A DNA stretch of 64,000 nucleotides from Gammaproteobacteria bacterium AqS3 (GTDB lineage Bacteria > Pseudomonadota > Gammaproteobacteria > MEIF01 > AqS3), in the NCBI GenBank assembly GCA_001750645.1, contig MEIF01000002.1, positions 40,951-104,950 of the forward strand, given 5' to 3'. Below the pieces are notes generated by a model. The model was not told where the DNA came from. It saw only the letters and a list, made by a program, of their open reading frames with translations, and ran no database searches. Both the position numbers and the translations under genes were made by a program. Of this stretch, positions 1 to 9,587 are shown piece after piece (position 1 is the stretch's first letter; the number at the start of each line of letters is the position of its first letter).

Positions 1-564
1 TTCTTCCAGATGGGCGCCGGCGACGTGACGATGGAGGCCGTGGCCAAGGCTGCGGGCATCCACGTCCAGACGCTCTACTCACACTTCCCCAACAAACTCA
101 GCCTCATGCTCGCCGGAGATCAGCACTGGTTCGATCAATTCACAGCCTATATGAGCGACCCTGCCAAAACCGGCGACACATTCTCTCGCTGGAGGGACTG
201 GCTCAAAACCGCCTACAGGCGCTTTGTCGAGGACGAGAAAAAATACAAGCATCTGGTGCAGCGCAAGTCCTCCTCGCTGATCGGTTTTGCCGGTCTGTCG
301 GCGATCCAGATACAGTATGAAAACGTGCTCTGCGAGCACCTGGCGAGCGACTTTGACATGAGCGCGGATGATGTCGGAATCCCTCGACTGGTCGCGGGCA
401 TGCTGGTTTCGGGCAATGCGGCCGTGATCCGACGTTTTCTGAGCGAAGACATCCAATTATTGGATGAGTCGGTCAAGGCGGCGGAGCTGGTCGAGAGCCT
501 GTTCGGGCATCTGATCGTCCATCGCGTGCGGGCGAACTACACCCGCAAAAAGGTGGCGGAGTAA
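1..564 (+). CDS. TetR/AcrR-family transcriptional regulator, N-terminus cut by window edge
   Basis: The frame is open from base 1 and ends at the TAA at 562-564. The first visible residues form the second half of a TetR helix-turn-helix (VTMEAVAKAAGIHVQTLYSHF, then PNK), followed by an all-helical ligand-binding/dimerisation domain of about 150 residues. The true start lies upstream of the window. It is convergent with the TonB-dependent receptor gene to its right, so it may control the neighbouring uptake and hydrolysis genes, but that is inference from position. Family assignment is secure; the ligand is unknown. Confidence 0.85.
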   Translation, partial: FFQMGAGDVTMEAVAKAAGIHVQTLYSHFPNKLSLMLAGDQHWFDQFTAYMSDPAKTGDTFSRWRDWLKTAYRRFVEDEKKYKHLVQRKSSSLIGFAGLSAIQIQYENVLCEHLASDFDMSADDVGIPRLVAGMLVSGNAAVIRRFLSEDIQLLDESVKAAELVESLFGHLIVHRVRANYTRKKVAE

Positions 565-635
565 CGTCCGCCCAGTCCGCCAAAAACGCTCCTGGCAATC
601 AGTCCCCAAGAAAACAGCAGGGGAGTGAGGCCGGT

Positions 636-3152
636 TTAGAAGCGCTTTTGCACCTCGAAAAAGAACGTCATCTGATCGTTGACCCACTCCAGCCGGGAAA
701 AACCCGAGGACGGATCGGAGACGCTCACCGAATCCGGCGAATGGTCATCGAGCAGGTTGCTGATGGAGCCGATGAGGGTCCAGTCTCTGCCGGCGCTGTT
801 CCAGATGCCGCGAAGGTTGAGGCGGTCATTGGCGTCAATGGTGTAGATCGGATCGTCAAACAGCGTGTTGTGCTGTTCGGACTCGTGCGACCAGTCCGCC
901 ATCACGGTCATTTCCGCCCCGCCGCTCAGCTCGAGCGCATAGCCCCAGAACACGGTCAGCTGGTGCTCGGGCGAGCGGGGCAGGGTGTTGCCCTCAAACG
1001 ACTCCGACTTCCCCGTTGGATTGTTGTGCCACAGCCTGTCGTACTTTGTCACCTCGGTATTCAGATATCCATAGCTGAGGCCGAGCTGCACGGCATCCGA
1101 GGCAAACCAGAGCATTTCGACCTCAATGCCGATGCTGCGCGATTCGGGGACGTTGACAATATATTGCTGGACGATGCCGCCGGCGTTGAGGAAGTTCACC
1201 GGCGCCTGCAGGTTCTGATAGTCGTAATTGAAGATGCTGCCGGCAAACTGCAGCGTATCGTCCGCCGCAAGGCGCTTGATGCCCAGCTCGACGGCATCGA
1301 CCAGCTCCCTGTCGACGAAGCGCTCGTCCTCCGGCGTCGAGGGCACATCGAGCGTGAGCTGGCCGAGGCGCATCCCGCCGGATTTGTAGCCCCGGGTGTA
1401 CTGCATGTAGAACAGGCCGCCGTCGGCCAATCTGCGGCTCAGCCCGACCGTGCCGGTCACGGCGTCCCACTCATTGGCAAGCGAGCGCTGGTTGTTGTTG
1501 GGCGTCAGCTGAATCCACGCAATGGGCCTGGCGATTAAGGTGCCCGCACCGTAGGCGCCGAACGGGTTGAACACATAGATATTCTGCACCTCAAAGCCGT
1601 CCTTCTCGTCCTTCGTGTAGCGCAGCCCGAGTTTGGCGGACCAGCCCGAATCCATTTCCCAATCCATTTGGCCGTAGACTGCCGTGGCCGTCCCCTCGAC
1701 GAGGCCGCTCTGGTAGTAGTAGTTGTTGTTGGGGTTGGGCTCCCCCGAGACACCGCCAATTCCGCAGAGGTAGTCGACATAAGCCGTTCCAAAGAGAGAA
1801 CAGACGCCGGTGTTTTCCGCCAGTTCAAAGTATTGGGGAGTCCCGGCAGCGGGCGCCTCGGGCAGTGCCAGACCGAATGGCTGCTCCTGCTCCTCGGCGT
1901 AGTAGTAGAGGCCGGCAATCCAGTTAACCCCGCTCTCCTGATTTGAGAGGAACTGCAGCTCGTGGCTCTGCAGCTTCAGGTCGTCGCCGATCTCGTTGAT
2001 GTGGTAGGTCGTCGTCACCGTGTCACTCGGATCCTTCACCTTGGGATCCGCGGCGCTCAGGGTGTGGGAGCGGCGGGCGGTGGAGTCCGCATCGCCGAGA
2101 ATCTCGGAATCCCGCTGGGTATTGCTGCCGATGTACTTCACGTCAAAGGCATCGCCCTTCCACTCAAACTCCCAGGTGAATTCGCGGATATTCGCAAAGC
2201 GGGTGCGCCCGGGGTAGTCGAGCCTCTGGGTCAGCGGATCCTTCACGCCCGGGTTCTCCTCCTCCAGTCCGTAGAGCGGGTTGGGCGTGAGGCTGGCGAA
2301 ATATTCGAGATCGGGCGCTGCGGGGCCGCGATAGTCGTAGGGTTCGGTCCTGCGGCTGCTGGTGAAGGTCCCGTCGACGAATTCGGTGCGGTAGCGAAAC
2401 CACACCGACGCGGCGTCAGAAAAATCATGGGAAATCTGCAGGTCGATGGAGTGCTGCTCATCGTCGGCGGCGATGTCGTCCCCCGCAGGAAAGGTGTTGT
2501 CGTAGCGCCCCTTGCCGTTGAAGGTCCCGGCGATGTTGACCCGGTAGGCGGTATTGCCCGAGCTGGAGAGCGCACCGGTGGTGGTGAAGGCCACGTCGAT
2601 CAATTCCATGCTGCCGATGCGCTGGCGAATCTCGGTTTCGCGCTCTTTTTTGGGTCGCTTGGAAATGATGTTGACCAGCCCGCCGATGGCGTTGCGTCCA
2701 AACAGCGTGCCCTGCGGCCCCCGCAGGACCTCAATGCGCTCGACAAAAAGCGGCGAGCGGTCAAGGGTCAGGGCATCGGGCGTGTACGACCCGTCGATGT
2801 AGGTCGCGACCCCTGGATCGGTGCCCAGGGCGTTGTCCAGACGGCCAATGCCGCGGATGGATATTCTGTTGGGGCTCCACTGGTAAGTCAGGCCGGGGGT
2901 GAAGTCGGCGATGTCGCTGGGGTCGAGAATGCCCAGCCGGTCGCGCGCTTCTGAATCGTATGCAGAGATGGATATGGGGGTGTCCAGCAGAGAAGATTCC
3001 CGGCGCTCGCCCGTGACGATGATCTCGTCGATGCGCATGGAGTCGTCATCCCCCCCCTCCGATCCCTCCTGTGCGCAAACCGAATGCGAACAGAATGCCA
3101 AAGCCCCAGCCAGCAACCCGATGCGGAAATGGGTTTGATTGATGACAAACAT
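636..3152 (-). CDS. TonB-dependent outer-membrane receptor
   Basis: The 838-residue product has a signal peptide (about residues 1-27, ending CAQ), a TonB-box-like DEIIVTGER at 42-50, and a plug domain from about 56 to 170 (DTPISISAYD, IRGIG, VERIEVLRGPQGTLFGRNAIGG). A long 22-strand barrel region follows and ends in Phe, as outer-membrane barrels do. The length is normal for the family. Such receptors import scarce or bulky ligands with energy from TonB/ExbBD. The neighbours are esterases and a Baeyer-Villiger-type monooxygenase rather than siderophore genes, so I infer an organic carbon substrate rather than iron. The gene is divergent from the esterase at 3351. Confidence 0.93.
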   Translation of the reverse strand: MFVINQTHFRIGLLAGALAFCSHSVCAQEGSEGGDDDSMRIDEIIVTGERRESSLLDTPISISAYDSEARDRLGILDPSDIADFTPGLTYQWSPNRISIRGIGRLDNALGTDPGVATYIDGSYTPDALTLDRSPLFVERIEVLRGPQGTLFGRNAIGGLVNIISKRPKKERETEIRQRIGSMELIDVAFTTTGALSSSGNTAYRVNIAGTFNGKGRYDNTFPAGDDIAADDEQHSIDLQISHDFSDAASVWFRYRTEFVDGTFTSSRRTEPYDYRGPAAPDLEYFASLTPNPLYGLEEENPGVKDPLTQRLDYPGRTRFANIREFTWEFEWKGDAFDVKYIGSNTQRDSEILGDADSTARRSHTLSAADPKVKDPSDTVTTTYHINEIGDDLKLQSHELQFLSNQESGVNWIAGLYYYAEEQEQPFGLALPEAPAAGTPQYFELAENTGVCSLFGTAYVDYLCGIGGVSGEPNPNNNYYYQSGLVEGTATAVYGQMDWEMDSGWSAKLGLRYTKDEKDGFEVQNIYVFNPFGAYGAGTLIARPIAWIQLTPNNNQRSLANEWDAVTGTVGLSRRLADGGLFYMQYTRGYKSGGMRLGQLTLDVPSTPEDERFVDRELVDAVELGIKRLAADDTLQFAGSIFNYDYQNLQAPVNFLNAGGIVQQYIVNVPESRSIGIEVEMLWFASDAVQLGLSYGYLNTEVTKYDRLWHNNPTGKSESFEGNTLPRSPEHQLTVFWGYALELSGGAEMTVMADWSHESEQHNTLFDDPIYTIDANDRLNLRGIWNSAGRDWTLIGSISNLLDDHSPDSVSVSDPSSGFSRLEWVNDQMTFFFEVQKRF

Positions 3153-3350
3153 GGCAGTCCCCTGGCCAAGCCCTTTCCGATATTACTGATATTTATTGTA
3201 GTTGTCTATATCCAACTATGCCGCCGGGGCGGGCGGGGCGATTGCATTTTTGTCCTCAGCGGGGGGCGCATTGAAGTCCAACACCTTGAACGCCGGCACC
3301 GATCAAACAGTAATATGGCTGTAGCCGGCTATACATAAAAGCAGGACACC

Positions 3351-4814
3351 ATGACGCAGACCCAAAACATCGTCCAAGCCCCTTGCGGTCGTTTCCAAGG
3401 TTTTTCAGATCAGGGCGTCGAGCAATTTCTCGGCATGCGCTATGCCCAGCCCCCGGTCGGCGAGGGCAGGTTCAGGCCGCCCCGACCCATCGCCGCCCAC
3501 GGCGACTTGATTGACGCGACGCAGTTCGGCGACCGGAATTACCAGGTCGGCCAGCCGGAAATGTTCAATGACCTGTTCGACCTGCCCGGCGGCGAAAGCG
3601 AGGACTGCCTGTTTCTCAATATCTTCCGGCCCGAGTCAGTCCAAGCCCCCCTCCCGGTCCTGATCTGGATCCACGGCGGCGCCTTCATCGGCGGCTCCGG
3701 CAACCAGTACAACCCAGCCAACCTGGTGCGGCAGAACGATGTGATCGTGGTCACCTTCAACTACCGGCTCGGGATTTTCGGCTTCATCAATCTGGCGCCG
3801 CTGGGTGCGGACCGTGCCGGCAGCGCCAACCTCGGCCTGCAGGATCAGATCGCCGCCCTGACCTGGGTGCGGGAGAACATTGCGGCCTTCGGCGGCGATG
3901 CCTCAAACATCACCGTCTTCGGCGAAAGCGCCGGAGCCGCCTCGGTGCTGGCGCTGCTGGCATCGGAGACTGCCGGCGGACTGTTCCAGCGGGCGATGGC
4001 CTTCAGCGGGGCGGAGACGCTGGCACCGCCCATGCCGCACCTCGAGCTCCTCAAACCCCGCCTGGGCGTCGACTCCGACCGGCAGGTCCTGGACCGCCTG
4101 ATGGGGCTGTCCGGGCAGGAGCTGACCGAGCTTCAGCAGACCCTTCGGATGTACCACGGCCCCGCTCTCGACGGCGCCGTGCTGACCCGGCGCACCTGCG
4201 ATGCGATGCAAACCGGCTGGGCATCCGAAGTCCCCATCATCATCGGCAGCACAAGGGACGAGGGCACCCTGCTCGCCCCCGGTTTCACCGAGTTTGAGCA
4301 CGAGGGTTTGGCGCTGCTGCTCGGGCTCTCCGCATCGATAGGGCTTGACGACGGTTCAGAGTACGGCGCGTTTCTGGATGAGCGCTTCGCACCATCCGAT
4401 CTGACGGGGCGCGTCTCCCAGGCCTGGGTGGACACCTTTCGATCCAGCGCCCTGCGGGTGGCTTCAACGGCCTCGCAGCACGGCGCCGGCGGCTGGGTGT
4501 ACAGCTTCGACGTCGAAACCGAGCACGAACTCGGGACAACGCACGGCTCGGATGTCCCGTTCATATTCAACCTGACCCGAGAAGGCCGGCCTGTTTTTCT
4601 GGTGCATCCGCCGACGGAATCGAACATCCGCCTTGCCGGGCAGTGGTCGCAGACCCTGGTCGAGTTTGCCCGCACCGGCGACCCGAATGGCAAGGGCCTG
4701 CCGCAGTGGCTCCCGTACGAGGCTCCCGATTTTCACTGCCTCAGGCTGAGCCGCACACCCGAACTGGTGTCCAACCCCGACGGCGACATGCTGAAGATCT
4801 ACAGGGTTTCCTGA
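3351..4814 (+). CDS. Type-B carboxylesterase
   Basis: This 487-residue alpha/beta-hydrolase belongs to the carboxylesterase/cholinesterase family. It shows the SEDCLFLN signature (83-90), the oxyanion-hole HGGA (108-111) and the nucleophile elbow GESAG with Ser193. Likely acid and base residues are Glu304 (TRDEG) and His398 (THGSDVPF). No signal peptide is visible, so it should act in the cytoplasm. A close paralogue starts at 6527, and a Baeyer-Villiger-type monooxygenase lies between them on the other strand. That fits cleavage of an ester or lactone made by oxygen insertion into a ketone (inference). Confidence 0.92.
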   Translation: MTQTQNIVQAPCGRFQGFSDQGVEQFLGMRYAQPPVGEGRFRPPRPIAAHGDLIDATQFGDRNYQVGQPEMFNDLFDLPGGESEDCLFLNIFRPESVQAPLPVLIWIHGGAFIGGSGNQYNPANLVRQNDVIVVTFNYRLGIFGFINLAPLGADRAGSANLGLQDQIAALTWVRENIAAFGGDASNITVFGESAGAASVLALLASETAGGLFQRAMAFSGAETLAPPMPHLELLKPRLGVDSDRQVLDRLMGLSGQELTELQQTLRMYHGPALDGAVLTRRTCDAMQTGWASEVPIIIGSTRDEGTLLAPGFTEFEHEGLALLLGLSASIGLDDGSEYGAFLDERFAPSDLTGRVSQAWVDTFRSSALRVASTASQHGAGGWVYSFDVETEHELGTTHGSDVPFIFNLTREGRPVFLVHPPTESNIRLAGQWSQTLVEFARTGDPNGKGLPQWLPYEAPDFHCLRLSRTPELVSNPDGDMLKIYRVS

Positions 4815-4837
4815 AAAAAGCCGCCCGCGGAAGCGGC
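4814..4837 (-). terminator. Rho-independent terminator of the monooxygenase gene
   Basis: On the minus strand GCCGC and GCGGC pair across an 8-base loop and are followed directly by six T. It sits 15 bases past the stop codon of the minus-strand gene and overlaps the end of the convergent esterase gene. Confidence 0.6.
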
Positions 4838-4851
4838 GAGCGGAGCACGCG

Positions 4852-6345
4852 CTATCGGGAGCCGGAAGCGGGACTGCGCATTTCGTAGACGAGCGCGTCC
4901 TCGTCCAGGGCGTAGTGCGGCATCTGCTCCCGCTCAACGTAGTAATCCGGTGAAAAATTCCACGGCTCTCGATCGCCGCTGCGGGGCAGGCGCTCGACAT
5001 TGCGCCGGATGTAGCCGGGGTTGAACTCCTCCTCGGAGATCCAGGGGTGCGACTGCATGCCCCCATCCTGGGGGCGCAGGCGGGGTCTGACCGACGATGC
5101 CCCGATGGCGTCGATGTGCTTGAGCAGCCGGCAGAAATAGTCGGCGACCAGGTCGACGCGCATCGTCCAGCTGGTCCTGAAATAGCCGAACATCAGCATG
5201 TAGTTGGGCACCTCGGACAGCATGAGACCGCGATAGGTGAATGTGTCCGAAAGCCGCACCCTCTTGCCGTCCACCTCCCAGGCGATGTTCCCCGAGAACA
5301 GCATGTTGAATCCCGTCGCCGTGATCACGACATCGGCGTCGAGCGCCCGCCCGGAGCGCAGCTCGATGCCCGTCTGCGTGAAACGCTCGATGTGATCGGT
5401 GACCACAGACACATCGCCCCGATTGATCGCCTTGAAGAGATCGGCATCGGGTGCAAAGGCCAGGCGCTGCTGCCACGGGCGATAGCTCGGCGTGAAGTGC
5501 TCGCGGAGCATTTCCGGCCCAATGAGCTTCTCCAGTTCGGCGAGCAGACCCTGCCTGGTCTCCTCCGGGTAGAGCGCGGCCACCTGCTGGGTTTCCCTCT
5601 GGGTTTTCAGCAGATCGCGGCGCACGATTTCGTGAATCCAGCTCTCGGGAATGTCCAGCGGCCTGAGACGGTCCGCCAGCTCGTTGCGGTTCTCGCTGGT
5701 CCAGAAATAAGTCGGCGAGCGCTGCAGCATGGTCAGGTGTCTGCACTCGCCGGCGATGTTCGGAATCAGCGTGGCGGCCGTCGCCCCCGAGCCGATGACG
5801 ATGACATTTTTGCCGGCCAGGTCGACATCCTCGGGCCACGTCTGCGGGTGGATGACCTCGCCCCGATAGTCTGAAAAACCCGGCCAGTCGGGGGTGTATC
5901 CCCTTGAGTGCTCGTAATACCCGCCCGTCCAGACGAAGAAATTGCAGGTGATCCGCAGCCGGCTTCCCGATCCCGGCCGCTCGACATCCAATGTCCAGAC
6001 CTGCCGCTGCGAACTCCATTTCGCGGCGACGATTTTGTGCCGGTAGCGAATGTTTTCAGCGAGGTTGCTCTCCTCGATCACCTCGCCGAGATAGTTGAGA
6101 ATCAGATGCCCCTCGGCGATCGGATCGCCGGTCCAGGGCTTGAACCGATAGCCGAATGTGTAGAGATCGCTGTCGGAGCGGATGCCCGGGTATTGATGCG
6201 TGGTCCAGGTGCCGCCGAAGGTCTCCATCGCCTCGAGAATCACGAAGCGCTTTGACGGGCACTGCTCCCTGAGGTGATGCCCAAACCCCAGCCCTGAAAT
6301 TCCAGCCCCGACCAGCACGACGTCAAAATGTTCGGTTGCGTCCAC
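4852..6345 (-). CDS. FAD-dependent flavin-containing / Baeyer-Villiger-type monooxygenase
   Basis: The 497-residue protein begins with an FAD Rossmann motif (GAGISG, 13-18) and FGGTW (43-47). A Baeyer-Villiger fingerprint follows at 160-171 (Y-R-G-x3-H-x3-W-P; the usual first Phe is Tyr), then an NADPH Rossmann motif (IGSGATA, 184-190). Such enzymes insert oxygen next to a ketone using NADPH and O2, giving an ester or lactone; some members instead oxidise N or S. It is flanked on both sides by carboxylesterases, which supports ketone to ester to acid plus alcohol. The substrate cannot be read from the sequence. Confidence 0.88.
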   Translation of the reverse strand: MDATEHFDVVLVGAGISGLGFGHHLREQCPSKRFVILEAMETFGGTWTTHQYPGIRSDSDLYTFGYRFKPWTGDPIAEGHLILNYLGEVIEESNLAENIRYRHKIVAAKWSSQRQVWTLDVERPGSGSRLRITCNFFVWTGGYYEHSRGYTPDWPGFSDYRGEVIHPQTWPEDVDLAGKNVIVIGSGATAATLIPNIAGECRHLTMLQRSPTYFWTSENRNELADRLRPLDIPESWIHEIVRRDLLKTQRETQQVAALYPEETRQGLLAELEKLIGPEMLREHFTPSYRPWQQRLAFAPDADLFKAINRGDVSVVTDHIERFTQTGIELRSGRALDADVVITATGFNMLFSGNIAWEVDGKRVRLSDTFTYRGLMLSEVPNYMLMFGYFRTSWTMRVDLVADYFCRLLKHIDAIGASSVRPRLRPQDGGMQSHPWISEEEFNPGYIRRNVERLPRSGDREPWNFSPDYYVEREQMPHYALDEDALVYEMRSPASGSR

Positions 6346-6526
6346 GTTCGCCCTCCTGTTCCCGCCGCCGCCGGCTTATATTTTCTGCTCGCGGACGCCG
6401 TCTCCGGTCCGATGGATTCACCCCGACCCAACCCCGACAAGCACCACCGGCAGCTCACTTGCATGTAGTAGTCTATACTCAAAAAGGCGCCTGAAAAACA
6501 CACGGTGCAGCAAGGGAGGGAGATTG

Positions 6527-7999
6527 ATGCAGACCGGTCCCGTTACCGTCAATGCCCCTGCGGGGGTCATCCAGGGATTCGCAGACAGCGGCGCCCGCAA
6601 ATTTCTGGGCATCCGCTATGCCCAGCCGCCCACCGGCGGGGCCCGCTTCAGGCCGCCGAAACCCCGACCGCCCAGCGCCGATCCGATTGACGCGACATCC
6701 TTTGGAAATCCGAATTACCAGGCCGGGGTTCTCGACATTCCGGAAATCAAGCCATTTATTTCGCAGCTCGAGCAGAGCGAGGACTGCCTGTTTCTCAACG
6801 TATATGCCCCCCAGGGCAGCGGCGCCAAAAAACCGGTCATGGTCTGGATTCACGGCGGCGCCTTTACCAGCGGGTCGGGGGATGTCTACGACGCCGCAGG
6901 GCTGGTGCGGGAAAATGACGTGGTGGTCGTGACCCTCAATTACCGGCTCGGGATTTTCGGGTTTGTCGATTTTCGCAGCGGCGGGGACGGGTTTGCCGAC
7001 AGCGTCAACCTGGGAATTCAGGATCAGGTCTGCGCGCTCGCCTGGGTCAGGGAAAACATTTCCGCCTTCGGCGGCGACCCCGACAACGTCACAATCTGGG
7101 GCGAGAGCGCCGGCGGCACTTCGGTCATGGCGCTGCTCGGTGTGCCGGCAGCCCAAGGCCTGTTCCACAAGGTCATTGCCCTCAGCGGCGCCGAGGTGCT
7201 CGCCCCGCCGCTCTCCCCCTTTGACGCGCTGAAATTGCATTTCAAGACCGAGAGCGATGCGGACTGCATGTCCCGGCTGATGGACTTGTCGGCGGGCGAA
7301 CTCTCCGACCTGCAGACCCGGCTGCAGCTGTTTGCCACGGCGACACTGGACGGTGCGGTCATCGCCCTGCCCTCCTGCGAAGCCATCGAATCGGGCATGG
7401 CATCCGGCATTCCCGTCATCGCCGGGACGGTGAGGGACGAGGGCACGCTGCTGGCGCCCGCCTACGCCATCAGCGATGACATCACCCATATAGTGATTGC
7501 CGGACTCTCCGCCGCCATCGGCCGTGACACGGGCGAGGGCTACGGCGCCTATCTTGAGCGCTCGCACAAAAATGCCAGCCCTGAGGATCGACTCTGCCGG
7601 GCCTGGTTTGATCTGTTCCGCTCCAGTGCGCTGAGGGTTGCGGCCACGGCCACCCAACACGGCGCCGGCGGCTGGGTCTACGACTTCGAAGTCGAGACCG
7701 ATCACGCCCTCGGTGCGACCCACTTCTCCGACGTGCCCTTCGCCTTTGACTGGCTGAATGACGAGGAGCCCTGCACATTCGTCCACCCCGCCTCGGCCGA
7801 CAATCTCCGACTGTCCGCCGCCTGGTCGAGGACGATGACGGCCTTTGCGAAAACCGCAAACCCCAACGGAGCCGGCCTGCCGGAATGGCCCCGCTACGGC
7901 TCTGAGCCATTGCAATGCCTGCGATTGCACAGACAACCCGAGGTCGTCTCCAACCCCGACGGCGACATCATCAAAATCTACAGGGTGCCGGCGTCCTAG
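6527..7999 (+). CDS. Type-B carboxylesterase, paralogue of the gene at 3351
   Basis: The 490-residue protein is clearly homologous along its whole length to the esterase at 3351. It has SEDCLFLN, HGGA, GESAGG with nucleophile Ser194, TVRDEG and ATHFSDVPF. I chose ATG at 6527 because a strong GGGAGG lies 7 bases upstream; an in-frame TTG one codon earlier is less likely. No signal peptide is visible. The two copies probably arose by duplication and may handle related esters. It is followed by a sugar/organic-anion-type symporter and a CoA transferase on the same strand. Confidence 0.92.
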   Translation: MQTGPVTVNAPAGVIQGFADSGARKFLGIRYAQPPTGGARFRPPKPRPPSADPIDATSFGNPNYQAGVLDIPEIKPFISQLEQSEDCLFLNVYAPQGSGAKKPVMVWIHGGAFTSGSGDVYDAAGLVRENDVVVVTLNYRLGIFGFVDFRSGGDGFADSVNLGIQDQVCALAWVRENISAFGGDPDNVTIWGESAGGTSVMALLGVPAAQGLFHKVIALSGAEVLAPPLSPFDALKLHFKTESDADCMSRLMDLSAGELSDLQTRLQLFATATLDGAVIALPSCEAIESGMASGIPVIAGTVRDEGTLLAPAYAISDDITHIVIAGLSAAIGRDTGEGYGAYLERSHKNASPEDRLCRAWFDLFRSSALRVAATATQHGAGGWVYDFEVETDHALGATHFSDVPFAFDWLNDEEPCTFVHPASADNLRLSAAWSRTMTAFAKTANPNGAGLPEWPRYGSEPLQCLRLHRQPEVVSNPDGDIIKIYRVPAS

Positions 8000-8075
8000 C
8001 GTCAATGCCTGCACCCAGAACCCGCCCACAAACCCGCCCGGATCCGAATCCATTTCCAGCAGCCCCGCACAGCCC

Positions 8076-9518
8076 ATGCCCAACGAACCCAAAATCTCAT
8101 TCCTGACCAAGCTGTCCTACGGCGCCGGTGCGGTCGGGACGGGGGTCAAGGAAACCGCCTTCAATGTCTTTCTATTGTTTTTCTACACCCAGGTTGCCGG
8201 CCTCCCCGGTTCCCTGGCCGGAGCCGCCATTTTTGCCGCCCTGATGATCGACGCCGTCAGCGATCCGCTGGTGGGTTACTGGTCGGATCGCTTCAAATCG
8301 GCCTGGGGGCGGCGCCACCCCTTCATGTATTTCGCCGCCATCCCCATGGGGATCTGCTTCTACCTGCTGTTCCATCCGCCATTGGGTGCGGGGCAGTGGC
8401 ATCTGTTTGGCTGGATGGCGGGTTTTGCCGTGCTGGTCAGGCTGTTCATGACGTTTTATGCGGTCCCGTCATTCGCGATGATCGCGGAGATGACCCCGGA
8501 CTACGACACCCGAACCGGCCTCGCCGGCTACCGCATCCTGCTGGGATGGCTCGGCGGCCTGACCTTTGCGGTCACCGCCTATCTCGTCTTCCTCGCCGCA
8601 ACCGAGGACTTCGGCGACGACCGGCTCAACCCGAGCGGCTACCACGACTTTTCGCTGGCCGGCGCCATCGTCATTGCCGCCGCCATCCTGCTCTGTGCAG
8701 CCGGAACGCACCACCTCATACCGCGACTGCAGAGCGTCTCAAGCCTGTCCGGGGAGTCCCGGGGACTTTGGGACGACCTCACCAACATGTTCTCCAGCCG
8801 GCCGTTCCGGATCCTGTTTCTCGTGCTGCTCGTGTCCGCCACCGCCACCGGCTTCAACGAAGTCATGGGCCTGCATCTGTTCACCTACTTCTGGGGGATG
8901 TCGACGGAATCCCTCGCCGTGCTGACGCTGACCGCCTTCCTGGGAACGATCCTCGGCTTTGTCGCCGTGCCGGCGCTGACCAAGCGCTACGACCGAAAAC
9001 CCGTCGGCGTCGGGGCCATGACCCTGGTCGCCCTGACCCTGCCCGGGCTGGTCACCCTGAAGCAGCTCGGCCTGCTGCCCGAGAATGGCTCCGCGGAGTT
9101 GCTGGGCGTGCTCTGTTTCAGCTACACGGTCTCGGTGTTCGCCGCCGTCGCCATGGGCATCATCTTCACATCGATGATTGCCGACACCGTCGACAAAAAC
9201 GAGCTCGACACCGGACGCCGCCAGGAGGCGGTGTTCTCGTCCGCCTACACCTTCTCGCTCAAGGCCACCTCCGGCCTCGGCGGGCTGCTGGCGGGCGTGT
9301 CGCTGGATCTGATCCGGTTTCCGACAGCCGCCGCAGTCGGCGACGTGCCACAGGAGACAATTGACGCCCTCGGCATGCTGGTCGGTGCAATGATCCTGAC
9401 GTTCTGGACGAGCGCGGCTCTGATCCTGCGGGCCTATCCGCTGTCGCGGGCAGAGCACGGCAGGATCCTGTCCGAACTGGAAACGCGAAGGCAGCAGCTG
9501 GAGACCCCGAACCCATAA
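8076..9518 (+). CDS. GPH-type MFS symporter (MelB/sodium-galactoside family)
   Basis: I place the start at ATG 8076, giving 480 residues with about 12 membrane spans. The sequence opens with LTKLSYGAGAVGTGVKETAFN and has the family motif region DAVSDPLVGYWSDRFKSAWGRRHPF between the second and third helices. These proteins carry glycosides or other polar solutes with Na+ or H+. Being 77 bases after an esterase and 69 bases before a CoA transferase, it may import the substrate of this cluster. The frame stays open further upstream, but that part is Pro/Thr/Ser-rich and overlaps the esterase, so it is not counted. Confidence 0.88.
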   Translation: MPNEPKISFLTKLSYGAGAVGTGVKETAFNVFLLFFYTQVAGLPGSLAGAAIFAALMIDAVSDPLVGYWSDRFKSAWGRRHPFMYFAAIPMGICFYLLFHPPLGAGQWHLFGWMAGFAVLVRLFMTFYAVPSFAMIAEMTPDYDTRTGLAGYRILLGWLGGLTFAVTAYLVFLAATEDFGDDRLNPSGYHDFSLAGAIVIAAAILLCAAGTHHLIPRLQSVSSLSGESRGLWDDLTNMFSSRPFRILFLVLLVSATATGFNEVMGLHLFTYFWGMSTESLAVLTLTAFLGTILGFVAVPALTKRYDRKPVGVGAMTLVALTLPGLVTLKQLGLLPENGSAELLGVLCFSYTVSVFAAVAMGIIFTSMIADTVDKNELDTGRRQEAVFSSAYTFSLKATSGLGGLLAGVSLDLIRFPTAAAVGDVPQETIDALGMLVGAMILTFWTSAALILRAYPLSRAEHGRILSELETRRQQLETPNP

Positions 9519-9587
9519 GCACCGCCGGCCGAACCCGCCGCCACCCGAGACAATCCATCCACCCACCCACAAAAGGAGTTGACGACC

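Noticed and set aside
648..1538. Long open frame antisense to the TonB-dependent receptor
   Set aside because: It is a codon-bias shadow: no ribosome site, Arg/Gly/Val-rich product without domains, and the opposite strand holds a clear receptor.
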